A DNA stretch of 64,000 nucleotides from Rheinheimera aquimaris. Lineage in GTDB: Bacteria; Pseudomonadota; Gammaproteobacteria; Enterobacterales; Alteromonadaceae. Both the position numbers and the translations under genes were made by a program. Shown here piece after piece: positions 35,437 to 44,596 of this stretch; the first letter of the stretch is position 1, and each line of letters begins with the position of its first letter. Location: the NCBI RefSeq assembly GCF_020531985.1, contig NZ_JAJAVQ010000003.1, positions 186,001 to 250,000 on the forward strand, written 5' to 3'. The notes beneath the pieces are model-generated. The model did not search any database. It saw only the letters and a list, made by a program, of their open reading frames with translations, and had not been told where the DNA came from.

Positions 35437-37881
35437 TTAGTCAAACCGCACTTTTAACCGCATACCTAACGTACGTGGAGCCTGCCACATATAGTTCGGT
35501 ACCGGGTTGCTGTTCCAGCGGCCCTGATCACTCTTAATTTCTTCATCAGTAATATTGTTAACAAAAGCTTCCAGACTCCAGTTACCTTCTGACGGCTCAT
35601 ATGTCAGGCTGGCGTCCCACTTCGCATATGCATCCTGTCTGTCGATATCAGCTGCATAAGGTAAACCACGGAACCCTTCTGGCCGATCGCCACGGTTTGC
35701 CGGATCAAACCAGATCTCTGATGAGTAGCTCATCCGAACCTTTGGTTTTAACGTTGCACCGTTACTCAGCTCGAAGAAGTGCGCGTAATTAAGTGACAAA
35801 CTAAACTCAGGCGCCTGCACCAGATGGTTACCGCTAAAATCGAGTAGGTTTGGCAATGCCGGATTGCCAGCCGACGGGTTAAAGGCAATACCATCAGCAC
35901 CGTAGCTTGAGTCTGTGGTGAAAAACTCATCATACTTCGCATCAAGGTAAGACATAGACCCGCTTAGTTCGCCGTTTTGACCAACCAACCATTTAGCTTC
36001 TAGTTCCAGACCGTTAATTGTGGCTTTACCAGCATTCGTTTTACGCAGTAAATCAGCGCCGGTTTCGGTCAGTACATTACTGGTTACCTGTAAGTCGGTA
36101 TACTCGGTGGTGAAAAGTGCCGCGAACAGTTGCAGTGTATTGTCAAGGAAGCTACCTTTTAAGCCCAGTTCAATACTGGTGTTTTCTTCCGGCGCTACAT
36201 AGGCATTGGTACCAGCCGTTTCATTATTGTTGGCAGCAATAATGGCATCCAGATCAGCCTGGGTGAACGGGCCTTCACCTGTGTAGCGGTTTCCATCCTG
36301 AATAGTACCTGATTTAAAGCCAGTCGCATAAGAGGCATACAACATCACATCAGGGGTAAAATCCCACTCCAGGCGCGCCATACCTGTCGTCTTATCCCAG
36401 CTTGGGCTGGTATCGTTGTAGGTATCTACCCAGCACTGCCCTGGCTGTACCAAAAACTTGTTTGGTGCCAGGCCGTTTAATAAACCATCCGGATCCAGCA
36501 AACCAACATAGTCACTGTTAAGCGGCAGATTTTCAGTGCGTTTTACATCAGGGCACATAATATTGCGTCCGCCTCTATCCCAGCGCTCATCTTCGGTATA
36601 ACGCAGCCCTACGCTCAAACGAAACTCATCCGTTACCTTATAAGTACTTTGTGCATAGATACTGTTTGATTTTAAACCGCGATCCGGCTGACGGTAGGTT
36701 GACCACAGATTAGGGTTAGGCGTGTTGCCACCTTCGTAGTCTACGTCCGGGTGTACTATGTCAAAGTGCGTGCTGTTGTTCTCTTTGAAGTAAAAATACC
36801 CCACCATCCACTGCAGCCGCGCACTGTCTTCGTTCTTAATTTGCAGTTCATGCTGGGTCGCTTCATGGGTACATTCCACACAGCCGCCCCACTCGTACTT
36901 ATCCGGGCTCCAGCTTCTGTCCCACACTGACTCACGGGAAGAATCAGTGTAACCACCGATGTAAGACAGTGTTATACCGCTATCGAAATTGTAATTCATA
37001 CGGGTGCGGAAACTATCAATAACAAAATCGTTGAAACCCGGCTCCTGAATATAAGCAGACCGCGATGAACCACCTGTTATTGTCGGAATTTGACCTGTAC
37101 CCTGATCATTAAAATTCTCATAAGATAAAAACCAGTCAAAGTTGTCGGCTGGCTGCCAGAACGCACTGATACGTGTGGCTGACAAATCTGTTGCGCCATA
37201 TTTATCACCCATGGCAGAACCCGGCGCCATATCAACATAACCTTCAGACTTATCCATCGCCGCCGCAACACGAATAGCAAACGTCTCACTCAGTGGCAGG
37301 TTTACCATGGCGCGGGTAGCGCGGCGGTCGTAATTACCAATGGTGATTTCAGCATTGGCTTCGAAGTAATCCAGTTTAGGTTTGGCGGTGTGTAAATTAA
37401 CAACACCGCCGGTGGCATTGCGGCCAAACAAGGTGCCCTGCGGTCCGCGCAGAATTTCAGCGCCTTCAAGGTCAAACATCAGCGCAGAGGCACCCTGAGA
37501 CCGGGCGGAGTAAATACCATCAACATGAAACGCAACCGCCGGGTCACCACTTTCAGTTTGATCAGATGAACCAATACCGCGTACATACACCATAGGCGTA
37601 TTCTGCGTACCGTTCTGAGCTATATGCAGGCTGGGCACGATGCCCTGTAAGTCGTCCAGTTGCAAAACATGGTTATCATCAAGCGCATTCTGATCGAACG
37701 CCGTTACCGCCAATGGCGTTTCCCTGATAGTGGTTACACGCTTGGTCGCACTGACCTGGATAACCTCGATAGCCCGAGTATTTTCGCTACCTGCTTCGCT
37801 GGTCTGAGCATTAACACCACCGGCGGCCAGAATAGCCATGCTGGTATAAAGAAAGCTTTTTTTAAATTTGAATATAGGCAC
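35437..37881 (-). CDS. TonB-dependent outer-membrane receptor
   Basis: About 814 residues. The GTG at 37881 is chosen because AAGGA lies 9 bases upstream and a signal peptide follows at once (FKFKKSFLYTSMAILAAGGVNAQ); the frame stays open to 37959. A TonB-box-like IEVIQVSATKR precedes the plug (TIRETPLAVTAFD … GTQNTPMVYVRGIG … DGIYSARSQGAS … EILRGPQGTLFGRNATGGVVNLHT). The barrel ends MWQAPRTLGMRLKVRF. These receptors import siderophores or carbohydrates with ExbBD-TonB energy. Two copies of the locus operator lie upstream, so the cargo is likely the sugar acid metabolised by the neighbouring operon. Confidence 0.9.
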   Translation of the reverse strand: MPIFKFKKSFLYTSMAILAAGGVNAQTSEAGSENTRAIEVIQVSATKRVTTIRETPLAVTAFDQNALDDNHVLQLDDLQGIVPSLHIAQNGTQNTPMVYVRGIGSSDQTESGDPAVAFHVDGIYSARSQGASALMFDLEGAEILRGPQGTLFGRNATGGVVNLHTAKPKLDYFEANAEITIGNYDRRATRAMVNLPLSETFAIRVAAAMDKSEGYVDMAPGSAMGDKYGATDLSATRISAFWQPADNFDWFLSYENFNDQGTGQIPTITGGSSRSAYIQEPGFNDFVIDSFRTRMNYNFDSGITLSYIGGYTDSSRESVWDRSWSPDKYEWGGCVECTHEATQHELQIKNEDSARLQWMVGYFYFKENNSTHFDIVHPDVDYEGGNTPNPNLWSTYRQPDRGLKSNSIYAQSTYKVTDEFRLSVGLRYTEDERWDRGGRNIMCPDVKRTENLPLNSDYVGLLDPDGLLNGLAPNKFLVQPGQCWVDTYNDTSPSWDKTTGMARLEWDFTPDVMLYASYATGFKSGTIQDGNRYTGEGPFTQADLDAIIAANNNETAGTNAYVAPEENTSIELGLKGSFLDNTLQLFAALFTTEYTDLQVTSNVLTETGADLLRKTNAGKATINGLELEAKWLVGQNGELSGSMSYLDAKYDEFFTTDSSYGADGIAFNPSAGNPALPNLLDFSGNHLVQAPEFSLSLNYAHFFELSNGATLKPKVRMSYSSEIWFDPANRGDRPEGFRGLPYAADIDRQDAYAKWDASLTYEPSEGNWSLEAFVNNITDEEIKSDQGRWNSNPVPNYMWQAPRTLGMRLKVRFD

Positions 37882-37947
37882 TGTTGTCTGTCCTTCCCGT
37901 TGTCTGAAATGTGCTGGCATTATGCTGCCATCTCTTAATGACTTATT

Positions 37948-37963
37948 ATGTTTGCGCAACCAG
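37948..37963. promoter_or_regulatory. Operator 3 (variant), upstream of the TonB receptor gene
   Basis: ATGTTTGCGCAACCAG matches the 16-bp operator of 34307-34322 at 14 positions. It is 67 bases upstream of the receptor start and 88 bases from operator 2, a spacing that could allow looping. Confidence 0.6.
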
Positions 37964-38051
37964 AAAGCCTGATCACTAAAAGCGGCATGCGAAGCATAAA
38001 GACAGCAAGCAATGCACTACTTTATTGCGGCGCATTGTCACACAAAGCAAA

Positions 38052-38067
38052 ATGATTGCGCAACCAT
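38052..38067. promoter_or_regulatory. Operator 2, upstream of the TonB receptor gene
   Basis: ATGATTGCGCAACCAT, identical to operator 1 and embedded in a longer identical stretch (extra A's on the left, TT on the right). It lies 171 bases before the receptor GTG. Confidence 0.78.
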
Positions 38068-38132
38068 TTATTGTTCAAAAATTTATCAACCTATAGGACA
38101 ACACGTGGTTAAAAAGAGTTATATGGTGATCA

Positions 38133-39866
38133 TCAGGGAGTATCAGCATTAGCGCTGCGGAATAAAATACCGGTGATAAACTGGATCGCCTGTTCAGACT
38201 GATAGGAATTATGCGCAGACTGCACAACCAGCTCCTCTTTTGCCAGCGCCAGATGAGCACTGGAATAAGGCACAACCGTATCATTTTGCAGCTCGCAATT
38301 TTTAAGCACCGTACATTGGGCTAATTTTGCATTGCCGATAACCGAATACACCGGCACACTGAACGCAAGCTCATTCAACGCCTGGGTAAGAGGATGCCGT
38401 GGCGACAGTACATCTACACTGTTAGGGCCGCTACCGCGCATATAGCTTCGCATAGCTGGTTTAATATCTTCTCTGGTTAATGCCAGCCACATATGACCAA
38501 ACACTTTTTTAATGGCTGTTGGCAATGTAATCAGCGCTGACGCCAACCGGCCGACCCAACTATCAGCGGTATCAGCCCCCCGATGCGGCGTATCAATAAA
38601 TATCGCTGTTTTTACATAAGGTTTGGCATTAAAAATAAAAATATCCTGCAAAGTCTGGCGTGTTGCATCGTCTACCGGTAACTCTGATGGCGTTTTATAA
38701 AAAGTCCGATCCCAAAGCTCGCTGCCGCTGCTTTGTACATAGGTTTTACTGATAATACCGCCCATACTGTGTCCTACCAGCACCATATTATTTGCTGCCA
38801 GCGCCCGCATATCAGGTGAAATATGTTTTAACAACTCATCAGTGCGCTGCCTTAACCGCATGGCATTAAAAAATGGCGGCGGGCCTGACGGATAAAAGGC
38901 GTGCCACACCTGATAACGGGCAGCCAGTTTTGGATTGGACAAAATAGCCCAGCTTAACCGCCGCCAGATCAGCGGGCTTGAGTTCAGGCCGTGGATCATC
39001 AATATAGGTATCTTATCCCGCTGCAATGGCTCAATAGCATAAATACCAAGTTTATCTTCGACTTTGTCTGCGTTAAATAGCCCAGACTGTTCCAACGTGT
39101 CGACAACTGCCACTTCAACAAGACATAAATACGCAGCGGCCGGGTCGTAATTCAAAGCGTAGTGATTGCTGCCAAATGTCCAGCCAGTGCGTGAACCGTC
39201 GTTTACTTCTGGCAGCACTGCACGCAGTGTCAGAACCGGTAATACCGGATCAGAGAAGTCGAGCGCCACCGGAAGTAACGTTAGTGGCCGGAAAATGCCC
39301 TCTGGTGGATAGTAACGATCCAGCTCGGTTTTGCTGTTCGCGCGCTGTCCAACAACACTGATACCGACACCATTACCTTGCTGGCGCTGAATGAATGGGT
39401 CATAAGCATTAAGATCTGCGCTGATAAACAGCTGCTCAAAAGCTAAGCCATGTTCATCAGCGTCCAGCTGCAGTTTTAACACCAGGTTCAACGCACGGGT
39501 ATCTGTTTTAGCTACTGCCGCCCGAGCTAAGGGCATCAATGCCCGGTTATAGTAGGCAATAGCCTGTTGCTGCTGCTCGGACGTCAGCTCTTGTGCCAAC
39601 CAGCGCTCAGCGCAGCTTATCTGCAACAAAAATAGCTGATAGCCGGAAGTCTGCTGTGAGGTCAGTTGCAGGCAGTAATCTGCAATAGCACTGTCAGCTA
39701 CCCGCTCCAACGCAATATACTGATATGCGAGAAACCCATTGATAGCTTCCGTTTGTGCAGGTGCTGCCTGCCGCCAGTATATGTATTTCCCCTGGCTGCA
39801 CGCCTGACACACCAACGCTATCACTAATATCGCTAACCAGCGCCAACTGCTTTGTTGCTGTAGCAT
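38133..39866 (-). CDS. Exported alpha/beta-hydrolase (lipase/esterase-like)
   Basis: About 577 residues from the ATG at 39866, which has a GGAG ribosome site; the frame continues to 39890. The N-terminus has a hydrophobic signal ending at CQACSQ, a non-canonical lipobox, so it may be a lipoprotein or a cleaved secreted protein. The catalytic domain starts at about residue 285 with ILMIHGLNSSPLIWRRL (oxyanion region) and has the nucleophile elbow LVGHSMGG (Ser about 367). A late NDTVVPYSSA and AHNSY carry candidate Asp and His. The N-terminal 280 residues match nothing I recognise. The substrate is unknown; a membrane lipase or esterase is likely. Confidence 0.82.
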   Translation of the reverse strand: MLQQQSSWRWLAILVIALVCQACSQGKYIYWRQAAPAQTEAINGFLAYQYIALERVADSAIADYCLQLTSQQTSGYQLFLLQISCAERWLAQELTSEQQQQAIAYYNRALMPLARAAVAKTDTRALNLVLKLQLDADEHGLAFEQLFISADLNAYDPFIQRQQGNGVGISVVGQRANSKTELDRYYPPEGIFRPLTLLPVALDFSDPVLPVLTLRAVLPEVNDGSRTGWTFGSNHYALNYDPAAAYLCLVEVAVVDTLEQSGLFNADKVEDKLGIYAIEPLQRDKIPILMIHGLNSSPLIWRRLSWAILSNPKLAARYQVWHAFYPSGPPPFFNAMRLRQRTDELLKHISPDMRALAANNMVLVGHSMGGIISKTYVQSSGSELWDRTFYKTPSELPVDDATRQTLQDIFIFNAKPYVKTAIFIDTPHRGADTADSWVGRLASALITLPTAIKKVFGHMWLALTREDIKPAMRSYMRGSGPNSVDVLSPRHPLTQALNELAFSVPVYSVIGNAKLAQCTVLKNCELQNDTVVPYSSAHLALAKEELVVQSAHNSYQSEQAIQFITGILFRSANADTP

Positions 39867-39953
39867 TGAAACTCCTGCAATTTTTTCCAAAAAACCCAGC
39901 AGAACTCCACTATGCTTAGCACTATAGCACTGTTATCTGTCAGATTTTGTTGT

Positions 39954-40889
39954 ATGAAAAACTCATTTAAATACTATGCAGAAAAATTAGCCGCATTTGC
40001 TGATGTTAGTCGTGATGGCTATGCCATTCTCACCGCTGATGACAGACTATTGTGTGCTAACCGAGCATTTATGGACGTTTTTTTCGTAGAAGAGTCTAAA
40101 CTAATCGGCCAATACTTCAGCGACATTATGCGTAACGCTTTTCATACCAGTAAGGGCCCGCGGATTGATGCAGATAACATAGACGCCTGGCTAAACCGTG
40201 TGCAACAGCTGCGTCGGTCACGTGATTTCAGATTATTTGAAGTGGATTTAGTTGATGGCCGCTGGTTTTTATTCTCTGAGCAAACGATGCCTGACGGTGA
40301 AATGCTGTTACAAACCAAAGACATCACCAAACAAAAAATAATGGAGCAGCACTTAAATGAACATGCCCGCCGCCTGACAGATTTAGCACTGACAGATGAA
40401 CTGACTCAAATCGCTAATCGCCGCAGCTTTGTCGCGTCAGTGCAATCCGAAATAACCCGTTGTAGCCGGCAACTGTGTGCGATGGCGTTTTTTCTGCTGG
40501 ATATCGACCACTTTAAAACGATCAATGATACCTATGGTCATCAGGCCGGCGATGCTGTGTTGCGTCAGCTTGCTGCGCTGGTGAAACGTACGCTGCGCGA
40601 ATATGACATTTTCGGCCGTATTGGCGGAGAAGAATTTGGCGTCTTTCTATCTCAAACTAACAGGGAAACAGCAGAAGAAGTAGCTGAACGGTTAAGGCAA
40701 TTAATTGCACACGAAGCATTCTTTATCGATGGAAGGGAGCTAAATATCACGCTATCAATTGGCATAGCGCTGGCCAGAGACAAGACCAGTTTCGAACAAC
40801 TTTATGCTGACGCAGATGCGGCTCTGTACCAGGCTAAACATAGCGGCCGTAATAAAGTAATTGTCGCCGAATACTGTATTATCCTGTAG
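39954..40889 (+). CDS. PAS-GGDEF diguanylate cyclase
   Basis: About 311 residues from the ATG at 39954; an alternative ATG is at 39912 and neither has a clear ribosome site. A PAS domain (FADVSRDGYAILTADDRLLCANRAFMDVFF) is followed by a linker helix and a GGDEF domain (LALTDELTQIANRRSFVASV … DIDHFKTINDTYGHQAGDAVLRQLA … GRIGGEEFGVFL). GGEEF is an active-site variant known to be functional, and the inhibitory I-site RxxD (REYD) is present five residues before it. The enzyme should make cyclic di-GMP. No membrane segment, so sensing is likely cytoplasmic. The end overlaps convergent miaE by 11 bases. Confidence 0.92.
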   Translation: MKNSFKYYAEKLAAFADVSRDGYAILTADDRLLCANRAFMDVFFVEESKLIGQYFSDIMRNAFHTSKGPRIDADNIDAWLNRVQQLRRSRDFRLFEVDLVDGRWFLFSEQTMPDGEMLLQTKDITKQKIMEQHLNEHARRLTDLALTDELTQIANRRSFVASVQSEITRCSRQLCAMAFFLLDIDHFKTINDTYGHQAGDAVLRQLAALVKRTLREYDIFGRIGGEEFGVFLSQTNRETAEEVAERLRQLIAHEAFFIDGRELNITLSIGIALARDKTSFEQLYADADAALYQAKHSGRNKVIVAEYCIIL

Positions 40890-41679
40890 TACTCAGTAAT
40901 GCAAAAGTATCATTACTAACAGGGGCACCGCTATGAAACTTGAAATCGGTATCCGCTGTGAGAATAAGCTCCGCCTCTACGGTACCAAAGAAGCGAATAC
41001 GTTCACTGATATCATCACCTGCAATCTGTTGTGCCAGAGCCAGATAGTCCTGATAATGCCGGGCTTCAGAGCGTAGCAACGAAATATAAAAATCGGCAAT
41101 GGTCGCGGGCAGCAGTGGCGCCAGACAAGCAAAACGTTCACAGGAGCGCGCCTCAATATAAGCACCACAGATCAGCTTATCTATCATCGCAGCCGGTTCG
41201 AAAGTACGGACATGCCGAAACATACCTTTAGCATAACGACTGGAGGTGATCTTCTGATACTCAATGCCATGTTGTTGCATAATTTCCAGTACCTGATAAA
41301 AGTGATGCAACTCTTCTTTAATCAGTAGCACCATTTTATCAATCAAATCCTGCGCATACTGAGAGCTGGCTTTAGGCAACATCGACTTTTTTAAGCTCAG
41401 GGCAGCCAGCTCGCGCCAGTCACCTTGCTGACGATAAGTGAAGTCTTCGTAGGGTTTCAGCCACTGCAGTAACGCTTCGCTACTTTGCTCATCTACTGCG
41501 TAGCGGCGAATAAGATACATAGCAGACTGCGCTGCTTTGAGCTCACAAATCAGATGATCATGCAAAAGCACTGACAAGTTCTCAGGTTTTACTGCCTGTT
41601 CCAGCCAACTGTCTGGGGTGACGCAGTGCAAAAACTGCTGCACCGGCTCAATTAGCCGTTGGATCTCTGTACTTAACAT
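40879..41679 (-). CDS. miaE: tRNA-(2-methylthio-N6-isopentenyladenosine) hydroxylase
   Basis: A 266-residue non-haem diiron monooxygenase that hydroxylates the isopentenyl group at A37 of tRNAs. Ferritin-like helices carry the metal ligands, visible in DHLICELKAAQSAMYLIRRY, LLIKEELHHFYQVLEIM, GAYIEARSCERFACL and LRSEARHYQDYLALA. The length fits the family. A good promoter lies upstream at 41709-41737. Confidence 0.93.
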   Translation of the reverse strand: MLSTEIQRLIEPVQQFLHCVTPDSWLEQAVKPENLSVLLHDHLICELKAAQSAMYLIRRYAVDEQSSEALLQWLKPYEDFTYRQQGDWRELAALSLKKSMLPKASSQYAQDLIDKMVLLIKEELHHFYQVLEIMQQHGIEYQKITSSRYAKGMFRHVRTFEPAAMIDKLICGAYIEARSCERFACLAPLLPATIADFYISLLRSEARHYQDYLALAQQIAGDDISERIRFFGTVEAELILTADTDFKFHSGAPVSNDTFALLSTTG

Positions 41680-41708
41680 CTGCTAGTCCGCAAAAAAAGA
41701 TGCCGCGC

Positions 41709-41737
41709 ATTATAGCGGATAGGGTCGCCGCCACCAA
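41709..41737 (-). promoter_or_regulatory. Probable promoter of miaE
   Basis: On the minus strand TTGGTG (41737-41732), a 17-base spacer and a perfect TATAAT (41714-41709), about 30 bases from the miaE ATG. Confidence 0.65.
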
Positions 41738-41782
41738 GTAACAACCAACGCACCTTGTCATGGTCAAATTTTCAACAACAGC

Positions 41783-41811
41783 TTGACGAAGCTCATTCTA
41801 TTGGTCATAAC
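41783..41811 (+). promoter_or_regulatory. Probable promoter of the Yip1-family gene
   Basis: TTGACG (41783-41788), a 17-base spacer and CATAAC (41806-41811), about 60 bases before the ATG at 41872. Confidence 0.55.
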
Positions 41812-41871
41812 TGATACAACGGTGACATAAAGTAGCCGGGTAGTTCAGACGTAGTGACAAGGATAATAATT

Positions 41872-42471
41872 ATGATATTGAATCACTTATGGGGACTGTA
41901 TGCACATCCGAAAGAAGAATGGCATACGATAGATGCAAGACATGAAAGTTTTCGTTATAGCTTAATTCATATACTACTGGTAGCACTGATACCGTCAGTC
42001 TGCGCTTACTATTCTGCGGTCTATCTGGGCTGGAGTATAGGTGCCGGTGAGCGCATTTTATTAACACACGACAGTGCTGTAATGATGTCTGCCGCTATGT
42101 ATGTTGCGTTAATTGGTGGCGTGTTCGCACTGGCATTACTGGCCCACTGGATGGCACATACATTCGGTGCAGAACCTACCTACACACAAACACTGGAGCT
42201 GGCGGCTTATACCTCTACACCTCTGTTTATGGTGGGTTTTGCTGGTTTGTATCCAGAGTTGTGGGTGGTTATGACGGTTGGGCTAGTAGGCCTGGCGTAC
42301 TCTGTGTATTTACTCTATGTCGGCGTACCCATTCTGATGCATATACCGGAAGAACGTGGCTTTATTTATGCTAGCTCTGTTGTCACTTGTGGCTTGGTGC
42401 TGCTGGTGTGCATTCTGACTGCAACCGCGATTTTATGGAGCTCAGGTTTCGGCCCAATGTTCACTCATTAA
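41872..42471 (+). CDS. Yip1/YIPF-family inner-membrane protein
   Basis: A 199-residue protein starting at the ATG at 41872, which has an AAGGAT ribosome site 7 bases upstream; the frame also holds a GTG at 41854. The opening MILNHLWGLYAHPKEEWHTI (the hPxeeW pattern) and about five membrane segments (VALIPSVCAYYSAVYL, AMYVALIGGVFALALLAHWMAH, LFMVGFAGLYPELWVVMTVGLVGLAYSVYLLYVGVPILM, VTCGLVLLVCILTATAILW) match the bacterial Yip1-domain family, common in Shewanella-like bacteria. Function is not known. Confidence 0.85.
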   Translation: MILNHLWGLYAHPKEEWHTIDARHESFRYSLIHILLVALIPSVCAYYSAVYLGWSIGAGERILLTHDSAVMMSAAMYVALIGGVFALALLAHWMAHTFGAEPTYTQTLELAAYTSTPLFMVGFAGLYPELWVVMTVGLVGLAYSVYLLYVGVPILMHIPEERGFIYASSVVTCGLVLLVCILTATAILWSSGFGPMFTH

Positions 42472-42487
42472 AAACTGTGATAGTAAA

Positions 42488-42507
42488 AAGGGAGCCTTAG
42501 CTCCCTT
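42488..42507. terminator. Terminator between the Yip1-family gene and purF
   Basis: AAGGGAGC and GCTCCCTT pair around CTTA. On the minus strand TTT follows, so it suits purF best; it also lies just after the plus-strand Yip1 gene. Confidence 0.8.
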
Positions 42508-42517
42508 CTCGCATTTA

Positions 42518-44029
42518 TTAACCTTCGTTATAAGTTTCCAGGTTGGTAGCCATCGCGGCACCAAGCTTGGCTTTGGCATCATCGCTACGCATCTGATCAA
42601 GCAGGTTCAGGTAATCCTGGTCGATATCGTTGGTCACGTAGTTACCATCAAACACGGATGTTTCAAAGCGTTTTATCTCTGGATTCGCCAGCCGAACCGC
42701 TTCAATCAGATCCGGTAATGACTGAAAAATTAAGCCATCGGCGCCGATAATGTCACAAATACTTTCAACATCATGGCCGTGCGCAATTAGCTCGTTAGCA
42801 GATGGCATATCGATTCCGTAAACATTGGGGAACCGTATCTCAGGCGCTGCTGAGGCAAAGTATACTTTTTTCGCCCCGGCTTCACGCGCCATGTCGATGA
42901 TCTGCTTAGACGTTGTACCGCGCACAATAGAGTCATCGACCAGTAGTACATTCTTATCTTTAAACTCTTGCTTAATGGCGTTGAGTTTACGCTTTACAGA
43001 TTTTTTGCGCGCTTCCTGCCCCGGCATAATGAAGGTACGGCCAATGTAACGGTTCTTCACATAGCCTTGCCGATAAGGCAGACCAAGCTCAGTTGCGATT
43101 TGCAGTGCCGCATCATTGCTGGTTTCAGGAATAGGGATCACCACATCGATATCCAGATGCGCCCATTCGCGTTTAATCTTTTGACCAAGCATAGTGCCCA
43201 TCGCTACGCGCGAAGCGTAGACCGAAATATTATCAATAGTAGAATCCGGGCGGGCAAAATACACATATTCAAAAATACAGGGCGTATAGCTTGGATTTTC
43301 CGCACACTGAAAGCTGTGTAACTCACCCTGCTCGGTAATGTATACCGCCTCTCCCGGCGACACATCACGCAGTACGGTAAAGCCGTCCGTATCCAGCGCT
43401 ACGCTTTCCGACGCCACCATATACTCGGTGCCAAGCTCTGTCTCACGCTTGCCCATCACCAACGGACGGATACCATTAGGGTCACGAAATGCCAGTAAAC
43501 CATGGCCTATTATCAGGGCTACAACCGCATAGCCACCTTTTACTTTACGATGAACATTCGCAACGGCACGGAAAATATGTTCCGCCTGCAGCTCCATAAC
43601 ACCGCTGTTATGCAGCTCATGCGCCAGCACGTTTAGCAATACTTCTGAATCAGATGTCGTGTTCACATGACGCCTGGCCACGCGAAAAATATCTTCCTTT
43701 AACACATGCGAGTTTGTCAGGTTGCCATTGTGTGCCAGTGCAATACCAAAAGGGCTGTTAACATAAAAAGGTTGAGCTTCAGCCGTGCTGGACGATCCCG
43801 CCGTAGGATAACGCACGTGACCAATACCAATATTACCTGCCAGACGCTGCATATGACGCGCTTCAAATACGTCTTTTACCAGTCCGTTAGCTTTACGTAG
43901 ACGCAGGGTGTTGTTATCAACGGTAACAATACCGGCAGCATCCTGACCGCGATGCTGTAGCACTGTTAAACCATCATAAAGTGCTTGATTAACCGGATAT
44001 TTCCCAACAATACCAACAATACCACACAT
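42518..44029 (-). CDS. purF: Amidophosphoribosyltransferase
   Basis: A 503-residue enzyme that makes phosphoribosylamine from PRPP and glutamine, the first step of purine synthesis. I chose the ATG at 44029 because the mature N-terminus must expose the catalytic Cys (MCGIVGIVG); the open frame runs on to 44212 without homology. The Ntn glutaminase domain ([28 protein letters not shown]) is followed by the PRTase loop [18 protein letters not shown]. The length agrees with E. coli (505). It is 19 bases downstream of cvpA, the conserved cvpA-purF pair. Confidence 0.97.
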   Translation of the reverse strand: MCGIVGIVGKYPVNQALYDGLTVLQHRGQDAAGIVTVDNNTLRLRKANGLVKDVFEARHMQRLAGNIGIGHVRYPTAGSSSTAEAQPFYVNSPFGIALAHNGNLTNSHVLKEDIFRVARRHVNTTSDSEVLLNVLAHELHNSGVMELQAEHIFRAVANVHRKVKGGYAVVALIIGHGLLAFRDPNGIRPLVMGKRETELGTEYMVASESVALDTDGFTVLRDVSPGEAVYITEQGELHSFQCAENPSYTPCIFEYVYFARPDSTIDNISVYASRVAMGTMLGQKIKREWAHLDIDVVIPIPETSNDAALQIATELGLPYRQGYVKNRYIGRTFIMPGQEARKKSVKRKLNAIKQEFKDKNVLLVDDSIVRGTTSKQIIDMAREAGAKKVYFASAAPEIRFPNVYGIDMPSANELIAHGHDVESICDIIGADGLIFQSLPDLIEAVRLANPEIKRFETSVFDGNYVTNDIDQDYLNLLDQMRSDDAKAKLGAAMATNLETYNEG

Positions 44030-44048
44030 GGATTTTTCCTCGCCAGCG

Positions 44049-44537
44049 TTAAGGCTTTTGCATAAAACTGGAATGGTTCTGCAAGTACTCGAAGAACCAT
44101 TCAATGATAAAACCAAATTCAGGGACCAACACAGAGCTTTGCCACCAGTCTGCTGATGCAGCCGGCGTAAAAGCATCCATAAAGAACAGAATAGCGCTAA
44201 CAACCAGCACACCGCGCAACGCGCCGAACACCAGCCCTAACAAGCGGTCAGTACCAGACAAGCCGGTAGATTGCACCAGCTTACCAACAACAAAATTAAT
44301 CAGAGCGCCCAGAACCAGGCTACAGATAAACAAAATCGCGATAGCGGATGCGTTGCGCAGGGTTTCATCCTGCATAGAAGTAAATAAACCTGCCAGATGC
44401 GGGTAATATTGGCTGGCGATAAAAAATGCCAGGATCCAGACCGCCAGCGATATCGCCTCTTTAACAAAACCACGCACCAGGCTGATAACAGCTGATAACG
44501 CTATGATTGCCAGAATGGCAAAATCAACCCAGACCAT
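44049..44537 (-). CDS. cvpA: CvpA-family inner-membrane protein
   Basis: A 162-residue membrane protein with four hydrophobic segments ([84 protein letters not shown]) and the family stretch [25 protein letters not shown]. In E. coli CvpA is needed for colicin V production and for envelope resistance to bile salts. It is paired with purF here as in most gammaproteobacteria. Confidence 0.93.
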   Translation of the reverse strand: MVWVDFAILAIIALSAVISLVRGFVKEAISLAVWILAFFIASQYYPHLAGLFTSMQDETLRNASAIAILFICSLVLGALINFVVGKLVQSTGLSGTDRLLGLVFGALRGVLVVSAILFFMDAFTPAASADWWQSSVLVPEFGFIIEWFFEYLQNHSSFMQKP

Positions 44538-44596
44538 TTGCTACCAAAGGTTGCTTGATGACGGCGCGCATTCTATCAAACTGAGCGCCCGATTGG

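Noticed and set aside
44030-44212. Extra 61 codons upstream of purF in frame
   Set aside because: The catalytic Cys must be residue 2 of the MCGIVG start; the extension overlaps cvpA and has no conserved pattern.
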